64,000 nucleotides of DNA from JANQRZ01 sp965214485. GTDB taxonomy: Bacteria > Bacteroidota > Rhodothermia > Rhodothermales > JANQRZ01. Each line of letters opens with the position of its first letter. Position 1 is the stretch's first letter. Positions 25,851 through 33,729 of the stretch are shown piece after piece. The notes beneath the pieces were generated by a model. That model was not told where the DNA came from. It did no database searches and saw only the letters and a program-made list of their open reading frames with translations. A program made the translations under genes and the position numbers. The stretch spans positions 132,342-196,341 of the forward strand of contig CBDCBW010000010.1 of assembly GCA_965214485.1 (NCBI GenBank), in the 5' to 3' direction.

Positions 25851-26755
25851 GCCGGAATGTAGAACCGCATCAGGACGAGGACGAAGGCGGCCACGTAGAG
25901 CGCCGGGGCGTACCGGAAGGTCTCACGCTCGCACTGCATGATCCCCATCGCCACGATGAGCCACGCGAAGTACAGGATCGGCGCGACGACGTAGGTCGAG
26001 AAGACGAACGCCAGCAGCACCGCGTCGCGCCACTTCGCCAGCCAGAACCTCCTCGGGAGCAGAAAGGCCACGGCCACGGCTCCCTCGATGGCGAGCGTCC
26101 ACCACGTCATCAGCGCGGCGAGCCAGCGCGCCTCCGCCGCCAACGGCACCGCGAGCGCCCCCGCCGGATCGCCGAAGGCGGTGTAGACCACCCGCTCAAG
26201 GCGCGCCCGCGCCAGCACCCCGGCGTCGAGCCCGACGAGGTGCTCGGCGAACAGCCCGAAGCGCGTGTCCTGAAGCAGGAAGTAGTTGAAGAACGCGCCG
26301 CTCACGTAGTCCGGCGAGAGCACCTTCCACAGCGTGGCGAACAGGAAGCACAGCCCGATGAGCACGCGGGCGTTCACCCGCACCGCCTTCAACGGCTCCA
26401 CCGCGAGGAGCGAGACGCCGAGGCCGAGGCACCAGTAGAGCTTGAGGAAGTCGTGGTTGTTCTGCTGGTGCCACGTCTGCCAATAGGCGAGCACGAGCAC
26501 CCCCACGAGCCCGAGCCACAGCAGCGGGTTGCGCATGAGCGGCCGGAGCACGAGCGCCGTCACCGTGAGCGTGGTGAGGCCGAGCTGGATGTGCCACGCC
26601 GGCTCGTGCAGCGAGAGCACGATCATCACGAGCGTCATCGCCGCCCCGAGCTCGAACAGGTCGGCCCCGAGGAGCGCATCGACGGGCCGGCGGGCGAGCG
26701 TACGCAGCCGGCTCGGTGGTCGAGGGTGCACAGGGGAGAGGGGGGCGGAGTCCAT
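25847..26755 (-). CDS. Polytopic membrane protein, HTTM-like
   Basis: A 302-aa membrane protein with about seven to eight helices. Recognisable segments include WHIQLGLTTLTVTALVLRPL, FLKLYWCLGLGVSLLAVEPL, ARVLIGLCFLFATLWKVLSP, WWTLAIEGAVAVAFLLPRRF and a final AALYVAAFVLVLMRFYIPA-like helix. The general layout (Lys-Val-Leu-Ser-Pro-Asp-Tyr motif, Glu in a late helix) recalls HTTM/DoxX-type proteins, but I am not certain of the family. It starts 6 bp after the stop of the preceding gene and overlaps the next by 4 bp. Confidence 0.7.
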   Translation of the reverse strand: MDSAPLSPVHPRPPSRLRTLARRPVDALLGADLFELGAAMTLVMIVLSLHEPAWHIQLGLTTLTVTALVLRPLMRNPLLWLGLVGVLVLAYWQTWHQQNNHDFLKLYWCLGLGVSLLAVEPLKAVRVNARVLIGLCFLFATLWKVLSPDYVSGAFFNYFLLQDTRFGLFAEHLVGLDAGVLARARLERVVYTAFGDPAGALAVPLAAEARWLAALMTWWTLAIEGAVAVAFLLPRRFWLAKWRDAVLLAFVFSTYVVAPILYFAWLIVAMGIMQCERETFRYAPALYVAAFVLVLMRFYIPA

Positions 26756-26761
26756 AGGGTG

Positions 26762-27370
26762 CTACTCGGCAGCGCTCGGTTGCACCGTCGCCTCGGCGAT
26801 GCGCTCCCAGCGAAGCAGCTCGGCGTCGGGGTCGAAGACGGGCCTCCAGACCTCGACGCGCGCGCCCTCGACCTCGGCGTCGGTCGGGAGGCCGTTGTAG
26901 GGCGCGCGGCGCGGGTCGAAGGCCAGGTGGCTGGGGTAGAGACCGGAGGCATCGACCGACGCCGAGTCCGCCCACGCCGCCTGCCACGCCTCGGAGGTGC
27001 GGAAGTAGTGCTGGAGGAAGTCCGGCAGCGACGGCCAGACCGTGCGGTACGTCGAGGCGTCGTAGACCCGCCAGTCCTGCGCGGCGACGGTGCGCGCCGC
27101 CGCCTCGAGGCGGGCCTGCGTCGGCTGCGTGTAGACCAGGCGCGTCTTGACCCCGAAGCGGGGCTCGACGACGAGCGCCTCGCCCCGGTCCGTCAGCACG
27201 TAGGCGCGGAGGGCGCGGGCCCCGGGCACGTCCACGGTCGAGAACATCCCGAAGCCGCCGCCGGCCCACTGTGTCTGGCCGTGGACCTCGACGTTGTAGC
27301 GCTGCAGCGCCACGCCGGCGATCAGCACGATGGGGGCGAGTCCGTAGGCGAGCCGCTGCGGGAGTCTCAT
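26762..27370 (-). CDS. Single-span secreted or anchored protein in lasso operon
   Basis: A 202-aa protein with one N-terminal hydrophobic segment (LAYGLAPIVLIAGVAL, residues ~7-23), then GGGFGMFSTVDVPG and a soluble, Trp/Tyr-rich domain. It has no recognised catalytic motif. The ATG overlaps the ABC transporter stop by 4 bp, and it is followed after 6 bp by the polytopic membrane protein, so the two probably work together at the membrane. I do not recognise the family. Confidence 0.7.
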   Translation of the reverse strand: MRLPQRLAYGLAPIVLIAGVALQRYNVEVHGQTQWAGGGFGMFSTVDVPGARALRAYVLTDRGEALVVEPRFGVKTRLVYTQPTQARLEAAARTVAAQDWRVYDASTYRTVWPSLPDFLQHYFRTSEAWQAAWADSASVDASGLYPSHLAFDPRRAPYNGLPTDAEVEGARVEVWRPVFDPDAELLRWERIAEATVQPSAAE

Positions 27371-29277
27371 CGCGGTACGGCGGTGGGGTCCGGAGCAGGG
27401 GTCACCTCGGCGGTCTCGTCCCCGGCCTGCCCGTCGCCGACGATGGGCTCCGCCGTGCCGTCCTCCTGCCGCATCTGCGCCCGCCACGACGCCGCGTACC
27501 GCCCGCCGAGGGCAATCAGCTCGTCGTGCGTGCCGGTCTCGACGACCTGCCCGGCGTCCATGACGTGGATAATGTCGGCCTGCATCGCAGTCGTGAAGCG
27601 GTGGGTGATGAGGAGCGCCGTCCGGCCCTCGACCATCCGGCGGAACCGCGCCAGCCACTCGTTCTCGGCCCACGAGTCCATCGAGCTCGTCGGCTCGTCG
27701 AGCACGACGATCGGGGCTTGGCGGAAGAAGGCCCGCGCGAGCGCGACCCGCTGCCACTCGCCGCCGCTCAGCTCGCTCCCCGTCTCGAACCACCGCCCGA
27801 GGACCGAGTCGTACTTCCGGGGCAGCTTCTCGATGACCTCGTGCGCCCCCCCGCCGACGGCTGCCGCCTGCACGGCGTCGAGATCGACCTCGCGGCCGAG
27901 GTCGCCGAGGCGGATGTTGTCCTCGGCCGTCATCTGGTACTTCATCGGGACCTGGAACATCACCGAGACGTGGCGGCGCAGGTCGGTCTGCGCGAACTCC
28001 CGCAGGTCGATGCCGTCGACCGTGATGCGCCCGGCGGTCGGGTCATAGAACCGGCAGAGGAGCTTGATGAAGGTGCTCTTCCCCGCCCCGTTCTCGCCGA
28101 CGATGGCGACGATCTTGCCCGACGGGATCGTGAGGTTGAAGCCTTCGAGCGCCTTCCGCTCGAAACCGGGATAGCTGAACGAGACGTCCTCGAACCGGAC
28201 GCCCTCGTCGATCCGGTCGGGAAATGGGGTGGGCGTTGCCGGCTCGGCGAGGCCGTTCTCCTGGTCGAGGAAGTCGAAGAGGTGTTCGAGGAAGAGCGTG
28301 TTGGTGTAGACCTGTCCCATGTTCTGGAGCAGCCCGCCGACGAGCGCCTGCCCCTGGTTGAACGCCTGGTAGAAGAGCGCGAGGTCCCCCAGCGTGGCCG
28401 CGCCGCGCGTCGCCCGGAGCACGACCCACAGCATCGCCCCGCCGGTGGCAATGAGGCCCATGAAGGTGGCGAAGATGCGCGCGACGACCTGGTTCTTGAG
28501 CAGCTTCAGGCGCTCCTCCCGAAGGGCCCGGCGCAGCGCGAGGTAGCGGCTGCGGAAGTACTCGCCGGTGTTGTTGATCCGCACCTCGGCCGCCGACGCA
28601 TCGAAGGTCACCATCAGGTCGAAGTACTGCGCGAGGCGGCGGCGGGCCGTCGAGGCCTTCCACCACGCATGGTACTTCTTGTTGTGACGGACGACGACGA
28701 AGAACGCCGGCAGCGTGCTGACGATGAGCACGAGGGGCAGCCACAGGCTGTAGCTCAGCAGGATCGCCGAGATCGAGAGCAGCGTCACGGTCGCGCTGAG
28801 CAGCCCGCCGATGTTGCCGAGGAGCTGCAGCACCCGGCTGTTGGCCTGCGAGTTGACCTGCTCGAGCTTGTCGTGGTAGTCCGCCGACTCGTAGAAGCCG
28901 AAGTCCACCTCGGTCGCTTTCTCGTGGACGAGGGCCTTGACTCGGTCCCCGACGAGCTCCGCCTGCGCGGTCGAGACCCACTCGTTGATCCCGCCGAGGA
29001 CGCGCTGCAGAATCATGACCCCGCCCATCAGCGCCGCCGGAGCGATCACCACCGCCAGCGCAGCCTCGCCCGCGACCGCCGCCGCGAGGCTATCGACGAG
29101 CCACTTCGTGAGGTAGACCACCGCCGCCGGCAGCGTCCCCTGCACGGCCAGGAGGAGGAACCACACCACGGTCCACCGGCTCGCCGCCGACCAGATCAGC
29201 CGGAGCGCCATCCCCACGTAGGACGCCCGCAGCCGGAGGTCGTCGGCCTTGTGCCGCCACGTCTGCGTTGCCGTCAT
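27367..29277 (-). CDS. Lasso-peptide ABC exporter (D protein)
   Basis: A 636-aa half-transporter with six N-terminal helices (residues ~30-330) fused to an ATPase. The ATPase (~375-615) shows Walker A GENGAGKST (~396-404), signature LSGGEWQRVALA, Walker B IVVLDEPTS and the H-loop LLITHRF. It likely exports the mature peptide and gives self-protection, as McjD-type exporters do. It lies 28 bp downstream of the kinase and overlaps the next gene by 4 bp. Confidence 0.9.
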   Translation of the reverse strand: MTATQTWRHKADDLRLRASYVGMALRLIWSAASRWTVVWFLLLAVQGTLPAAVVYLTKWLVDSLAAAVAGEAALAVVIAPAALMGGVMILQRVLGGINEWVSTAQAELVGDRVKALVHEKATEVDFGFYESADYHDKLEQVNSQANSRVLQLLGNIGGLLSATVTLLSISAILLSYSLWLPLVLIVSTLPAFFVVVRHNKKYHAWWKASTARRRLAQYFDLMVTFDASAAEVRINNTGEYFRSRYLALRRALREERLKLLKNQVVARIFATFMGLIATGGAMLWVVLRATRGAATLGDLALFYQAFNQGQALVGGLLQNMGQVYTNTLFLEHLFDFLDQENGLAEPATPTPFPDRIDEGVRFEDVSFSYPGFERKALEGFNLTIPSGKIVAIVGENGAGKSTFIKLLCRFYDPTAGRITVDGIDLREFAQTDLRRHVSVMFQVPMKYQMTAEDNIRLGDLGREVDLDAVQAAAVGGGAHEVIEKLPRKYDSVLGRWFETGSELSGGEWQRVALARAFFRQAPIVVLDEPTSSMDSWAENEWLARFRRMVEGRTALLITHRFTTAMQADIIHVMDAGQVVETGTHDELIALGGRYAASWRAQMRQEDGTAEPIVGDGQAGDETAEVTPAPDPTAVPR

Positions 29278-29305
29278 CGGATTGCATTCTCAGCCAACCC
29301 GGAGG

Positions 29306-30214
29306 CTAGCTGTGTGTGGGGACCGCATCGAGGTCTGCCTCGACCAGAGCGAAGATGTCGGGCAGGGCATCGAGAGACATGATACGCTCCAGAAGCGCCA
29401 CCGGCGTGTGCTTGGCGAGCTGGGCGCACTGCTTGAAGTGCTCGGAGACGTACTCGGGGGCGGTGATCCAGTTCGTCGAGTGCGTGTGGGCGACGAGGTG
29501 CATCGGCACCTCCTGCGTGCCGAGCTGCGTGACCCGGTTCGCCTCCGAGGTCTGCCGCCGCAGCACGTAGAGCTTCGACAGAGGTATCGACCGCACGTCC
29601 TCCCCCTTTAGAAGGCGCAGCCGCTTGGGCGAAATCTCGGTGACGAGCGGCAGGCTTTCGTGGTCCTCGACGAGCCGCTCGGCGGAGTTCGGGCGGAGGC
29701 GGACCTGTTTGATGCCCGGCGGGACGCGCGTCGGCTCGGTCTCCGTGCCGGGGAGCACCACCATCACGTCGTCCGTGATGAGCTCGTAGCCGTTCTGGCA
29801 GAAGTACTCGGCGAGGGTCGACTTGCCCCACCCGGAGTTGCCCAAAAACGCGACCGCCCGCTCGCCGTCCGACACCGCCGAGCCGTGCAGCACGAGGAGG
29901 TGGCGCTGCCTGAGCGCCGCCGCGAGCAGCGCGCCCTGCACGAAGCTGCGGAGGAGGTCCTCCGAGATCGGCTTCAGCGTGTCGTAGGTGACGACCCTGC
30001 CCGCGTTGAGGTGGAAGAGGAGGTCGAGGTCCCACTCGTCTTCCTTGATGTGCCCGGAGACCACGTCCCCGTAGCGCGCGTCGGCAGCGCTCTTGCGCAC
30101 GCGGAGGTTGCCTTTTTGGATCGTGACGTCGGGCGGACCGTCGTCGCCGGGTGCGAAGCCGGAGAGCTCGATGTCGGAGTGGATGGAGAGTCCGAAAGCC
30201 TTGTGGCGATGCAT
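29306..30214 (-). CDS. HPr-kinase-like lasso-precursor kinase
   Basis: A 302-aa protein with an HprK-type P-loop fold. The motifs are LVLHGSAV (His110), Walker A GNSGWGKS (residues ~125-132) and LITDDVMVV (Asp148/149). It resembles the kinases of the paeninodin type (ThcoK), which phosphorylate the C-terminal Ser of a lasso precursor. The precursor here does not end in Ser, so the acceptor must differ or the protein has another role. The ATG at 30214 (MHRHKAFGLSIHSD) is chosen; an in-frame extension upstream would run into the precursor region. It lies directly between precursor and exporter. Confidence 0.87.
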   Translation of the reverse strand: MHRHKAFGLSIHSDIELSGFAPGDDGPPDVTIQKGNLRVRKSAADARYGDVVSGHIKEDEWDLDLLFHLNAGRVVTYDTLKPISEDLLRSFVQGALLAAALRQRHLLVLHGSAVSDGERAVAFLGNSGWGKSTLAEYFCQNGYELITDDVMVVLPGTETEPTRVPPGIKQVRLRPNSAERLVEDHESLPLVTEISPKRLRLLKGEDVRSIPLSKLYVLRRQTSEANRVTQLGTQEVPMHLVAHTHSTNWITAPEYVSEHFKQCAQLAKHTPVALLERIMSLDALPDIFALVEADLDAVPTHS

Positions 30215-30273
30215 CGTGTGGTGGGCTGCAGGCGGCGGGACCTGGGTTGCAGAGATGAGAGCACCCCATTCTA

Positions 30274-30309
30274 GCGAAGGCTCCGAGGAATGATCCCCGA
30301 AGCCTTCGC
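30274..30309 (-). terminator. Hairpin between lasso precursor and downstream genes
   Basis: Arms 30274-30288 and 30295-30309 form 13 of 15 pairs around the loop aatgat. The hairpin lies about 45 nt past the precursor stop and 60 nt before the kinase start, with no T-run. It may act as a partial terminator or as a 3' stabiliser giving more precursor mRNA than enzyme mRNA. Confidence 0.5.
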
Positions 30310-30354
30310 CGAGTCGTGCTCCGGCCACCTGGGCCGGTCGTGTAGAGGCGAGCC

Positions 30355-30540
30355 CTACGGATCGATCATGCACGTTTCCTGGTTGACGGTCGGGCACTGG
30401 TCGACCGAGTTGAGTCCTTCCTCGATCACGTTGCCGTCCAGGTCGAACGACTGATCGCCCGTGAAGGGGTCGCCCAGCGTCGCCGTGATCTCCGCCACAT
30501 CACCGTAAGCGGTGAGTTGAGGTGCGATATAGGTCTTCAT
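30355..30540 (-). CDS. Lasso-peptide precursor
   Basis: A 61-aa precursor. The leader carries the RiPP recognition motif YxxPxLxxxGxxxxxT as Y4-P7-L9-G13-T19. With Thr at the usual -2 position the core starts at Thr21 (TLGDPFTGDQSF...), and Asp29 is core position 9, a standard ring acceptor. The alternative is Gly23 as residue 1 with Asp29 as residue 7. The core is about 40 residues, long for a lasso peptide, acidic, with Cys49 and Cys57 (core 29 and 37) near the end and a terminal CMIDP. A good Shine-Dalgarno (AAGAGG) precedes the ATG by 9 nt. It lies 202 bp after the cyclase gene and is followed by the kinase. Confidence 0.88.
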   Translation of the reverse strand: MKTYIAPQLTAYGDVAEITATLGDPFTGDQSFDLDGNVIEEGLNSVDQCPTVNQETCMIDP

Positions 30541-30742
30541 GGTGAAGTACCTCTTGGTTGTGTTGTTGTGAAGGTCTACGAGGCGTGTTCCCCGTAGGAT
30601 GTGGCCGTCCGGGCGAACCGGTTCGGCCAGGTGGTGCAGGCGGAGAGCAAATGCTACTTCCAAGCCTGCCTAAGTCTACACCCTGAAAAGTCGTACGGAG
30701 TGTGCCGGATGGAGCCTTCTGTATGCGCCTAAGGCGACTCTG

Positions 30743-32839
30743 CTAGACCGGCATCTCCCCACCTTCCGGTTTCGTGAGCGAGGGGGTACTCTCCGCCGTG
30801 TCCACGAATCTCTTCTTTAGCCAGAAAGACAGGGTAGCCACACGGGCGAGCTGGGCCTGTTCGATGTTGGAAACGTCTTTCCCCCCGCGGTAGAGGCTAT
30901 CGACCTCGGCTTCGTCCACGTAGGGGCGGAGCGCCCCGAGGTCCGTGATGTGTTCGTCGAGGAGGCCGCGGTCTTGCTCGTAGAGGCCGCGCTCGAAGTT
31001 GGGAGCGAGCCACGCCTTGCCCACGCGCCACTGCACTTTCTTCGGCAGGACGCCCTCGAGCGCGCGGCGCAGGATGGACCGCGTCCACCCGTCTTTCAGG
31101 CTCTGCCCGGGCGGGAGCGCGAGGCAGAACTCGACGAGCCGTTTGTCGAAGAAGGGGTGACGGATTTCGATGCGGTGTGCTGCGCTGGCGTGGGTGGTGA
31201 GCTCGAGCGCCGTTTGGATGCGGGAGCCGTTGAGCAACTGGCGCTGCACGTCGCGCACCGTCGTTAGCCGAGGCTTCTGGACCTCGAAGGCCTGCAGGCG
31301 CTCGGCGACCCCGATGCGTTCGGCAAAGGCGGGGTTCAGCAGCGGCAGGAGCGGCTCGGGGCGGCGCTCGGCCTTGGGGCCGCTGCGCCAGGCGTCGCGG
31401 GCGCGCTGCAAAGCCAGCGGTTGCATCAGCCAGCGCCGGTAGCGCCGGAACAGCTCGGCGCGCTCAACGCCGAAGAGCCGGTGCGCCGCCGAGGCTTCGC
31501 GGACGAACTGCCAGCGCTTGCCCTGCTCGGCGAGACGCTGAAGCCGGGCCAGCCCGAACCGCTGGAACGCCGTGTTGAGGTTGGCGAAGCTGTCCTCGAA
31601 GTTGTGGCGCTGCTCGGTGCTCTGGAACTGCCGCGCCGCAGCCTTGCTCTCGTGGGCGAACGTCTCCCAGTCCCCAGCCTCCGCTAGCTCCTTGAGATAG
31701 AGCAGCCCGTGCCCGACGACGTTGTCCCCGTCGAGGCCATCGAGGAGCACGCGGACGCCCGCCTTGCGAGCGGCAGCCTTCGCGGCCCACACGAGATGCT
31801 GGTTGCCGCTGGCGAGGCCGTCGTCGAGGTAGGTGTACACCTCGTCCAAATTGGAGAGCGGCCCGAGCTGGTCCCCTCGCACGAAGTGCGGGATGAAATC
31901 GCCTTGCTCTAGCACCGCGTCGATGAACGGGCGCTCGTCGCACGTCGCGACGTCCTCGTAGACGAGCGAGACCGTGTGGAGCGGCTTCCCCTCTTTCTCC
32001 AAGAGCCGCGCTGCCACAGCCGTGATCGACGACGAGTCCATCCCCCCACTCAGTTCAGAGCCGACGGGGAACGCGCTGCGGAGGCGGGCGCGGACGGCCT
32101 CGGTGAACAGCTCCCGGAAGCGCGCCTCGTACTCGGCGTCGGAGGCGTCGGGTGGCACATCGGCCGCCGGGGCCAGCGTGTAGTAGCGCCAGCGCCGCAG
32201 CCCGTCCGGGGAGACGGTGAGCGCGTGCGAGGCCGGGAGGCGGAGGACCTCTTCGTAGATCGTGTTCTCCGGGTCCTCGCGCATGGTCGCGAGGAAATCG
32301 GCGAGGCGGACCTCGTTGAGCCGCTCCGGCACCTCGGGTACGGCGAGCAGGGCTTTGATCTCCGTCCCGCAGGCGAAGTGGCTCCCCTCCCGGTAGTGGT
32401 AGTAGAAGGGTCGGATGCCGAAGTGATCGCGCGCGCAGAACAGCCGCTGCGCCGGGCCGTCCCAAATGGCAAAGGCGAAATCCCCGATGAGATGATCGAG
32501 GCAGCCCTCGCCCCACGCCGCGTAGGCGGCCAGAATCAGGTTGCTGTCGGTGACGGGCTCCGCCTGGTCGCCGAGCCGCAGCCGGGCGAGCAGCGCGTCC
32601 CGGTTGTCGATCCGGGCATCGGCGGTGATGGCGAGCCCCGCCTCGGTCGCCAACGGCAGCGCTTCGTGCAGCGATTCCGGCGTGGTGTGGAGCATCCGGT
32701 GCCCCAGCCCGATCGGCCCCTCGGCCCACACGCCCGCGCCGTCAGGGCCGCAGTGCGCCACGGCGTCGCCCATGCGGCGCAGCGCGTCCCGGTCCACGCC
32801 GTGACCGTCGAGTCGGTATAGCCCGGTGAGTGCGCTCAC
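30743..32839 (-). CDS. Lasso cyclase (asparagine-synthetase-like, C protein)
   Basis: A 698-aa AsnB-like enzyme that adenylates the core Asp/Glu side chain and closes the macrolactam. The N-terminal glutaminase-like domain (~1-185) begins MSALTGLYRL, so the catalytic Cys2 of true AsnB is replaced by Ser, as expected for lasso cyclases. The synthetase domain has the PP-loop SELSGGMDSSS (~residue 265). The GTG start at 32839 overlaps the B2 stop by 4 bp (GTGA), which decides the start and shows translational coupling. No adjacent gene suggests an amidotransferase role. Confidence 0.92.
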   Translation of the reverse strand: MSALTGLYRLDGHGVDRDALRRMGDAVAHCGPDGAGVWAEGPIGLGHRMLHTTPESLHEALPLATEAGLAITADARIDNRDALLARLRLGDQAEPVTDSNLILAAYAAWGEGCLDHLIGDFAFAIWDGPAQRLFCARDHFGIRPFYYHYREGSHFACGTEIKALLAVPEVPERLNEVRLADFLATMREDPENTIYEEVLRLPASHALTVSPDGLRRWRYYTLAPAADVPPDASDAEYEARFRELFTEAVRARLRSAFPVGSELSGGMDSSSITAVAARLLEKEGKPLHTVSLVYEDVATCDERPFIDAVLEQGDFIPHFVRGDQLGPLSNLDEVYTYLDDGLASGNQHLVWAAKAAARKAGVRVLLDGLDGDNVVGHGLLYLKELAEAGDWETFAHESKAAARQFQSTEQRHNFEDSFANLNTAFQRFGLARLQRLAEQGKRWQFVREASAAHRLFGVERAELFRRYRRWLMQPLALQRARDAWRSGPKAERRPEPLLPLLNPAFAERIGVAERLQAFEVQKPRLTTVRDVQRQLLNGSRIQTALELTTHASAAHRIEIRHPFFDKRLVEFCLALPPGQSLKDGWTRSILRRALEGVLPKKVQWRVGKAWLAPNFERGLYEQDRGLLDEHITDLGALRPYVDEAEVDSLYRGGKDVSNIEQAQLARVATLSFWLKKRFVDTAESTPSLTKPEGGEMPV

Positions 32840-33297
32840 GCGGCGTCCGGGTGGACCGGGCTCAGCGGCGTGTACCGGACCTGCGACAGCCCTCCCCCGA
32901 TGACGACGTAGCCGTCGCGCTCGAGCCATGCATGCGCCAGGAGTTTGCGACCGTCCTTGCTGACGCCGAGGTGAAGCGAGGTTTCGTAGCCGCCCCGCCG
33001 CAGCATCCGCTGCGCGACGAGCGCCTGCGTCAGGCACGGCTTGTCGCCCAGCGTCCGTCGTCCCACCGCCTCCACGGCGGCGACGACGCGCTGCCGGAAG
33101 GCTGCCCCCTCTTGGATAGTGACAGGAGCTACCTCTCTTCGCCCTGAACTCGTTAGACCTGAGCCTGCCAGACGCTGCACCGTGCGATAGGGCAGCACCC
33201 ACAACCCCACCCGCACCGCCGCTACCAGCGCAAGCGCGTGCAGCAGGAGCATCTTGTCCTCCCCGGACCGGTCTAGGAATTTACGAAGGGCTCCCAT
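32836..33297 (-). CDS. Lasso leader peptidase (transglutaminase-like, B2 protein)
   Basis: A 153-aa transglut_core3 protein that removes the leader. The Cys of the catalytic set is Cys88 (LGDKPCLTQAL), the His is His122 (LLAHAWLERDG), and Asp128 is a candidate third residue. The N-terminal hydrophobic segment (LLLHALALVAAVRVGLWVLP, residues ~17-36) is usual for B2 proteins. It overlaps B1 by 17 bp and the cyclase by 4 bp. Confidence 0.9.
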   Translation of the reverse strand: MGALRKFLDRSGEDKMLLLHALALVAAVRVGLWVLPYRTVQRLAGSGLTSSGRREVAPVTIQEGAAFRQRVVAAVEAVGRRTLGDKPCLTQALVAQRMLRRGGYETSLHLGVSKDGRKLLAHAWLERDGYVVIGGGLSQVRYTPLSPVHPDAA

Positions 33298-33583
33298 CCG
33301 TGATCTCGATGAGCTGACGCTGCTCCATCTCGTGCAAAAACGCGAGGAGGTCTTCCTTCAGCTTACTCTCCTTCACATCGTACTCCTGGAGCAAGGCGTC
33401 CATGATGCGTTCCACCGAACGCGGTTTCCGCACGAGGTCGAAGATGCGGGCTCCTAGCTCGTTCAGGCCGTAATAGCGCCCCGAGTTAGGGTCCAGCACG
33501 ACGGCCTCTCCACCGAGATCAGCAGCCGTCAAGCCCGGCGTCACTACAACAGTCGATTGCTCTGTCATCATGAGCAGGTTCAA
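33281..33583 (-). CDS. PqqD-like RiPP recognition protein (B1)
   Basis: A 100-aa PqqD-fold protein that binds the precursor leader and delivers it to B2. The typical features are GGEAVVLDPNSGRYYGLNEL, ARIFDLV and the C-terminal winged-helix helix LLAFLHEMEQRQLIEI. A TTG at 33583 is taken as start because a strong GGAGG lies 9 nt upstream; ATG at 33571 would place that site 21 nt away. It is the first gene of the lasso operon. Confidence 0.88.
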   Translation of the reverse strand: MNLLMMTEQSTVVVTPGLTAADLGGEAVVLDPNSGRYYGLNELGARIFDLVRKPRSVERIMDALLQEYDVKESKLKEDLLAFLHEMEQRQLIEITDGSPS

Positions 33584-33729
33584 GGTGAGTTACCTCCGAA
33601 GGGATTTAAGGGCACAGTATAGAGCGCGTCCGACTGAAGTGCCTACGCCCGCCCGAGATTCTACCGAGCAACGTGCCGTTTTGGTGCCAGCACATCCTGT
33701 GCCGTGAGCCTGCCAAGCACCGAGAGTTC

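Noticed and set aside
26240..28048. 602-codon plus-strand frame over lasso operon genes
   Set aside because: Antisense to the membrane proteins and the ABC exporter; low-complexity Arg/His/Glu-rich translation.
30355..30663. Longer version of the lasso precursor starting at 30663
   Set aside because: The leader motif starts at the second codon of the ATG at 30540, which has a good ribosome-binding site; the extra 41 residues are not leader-like.
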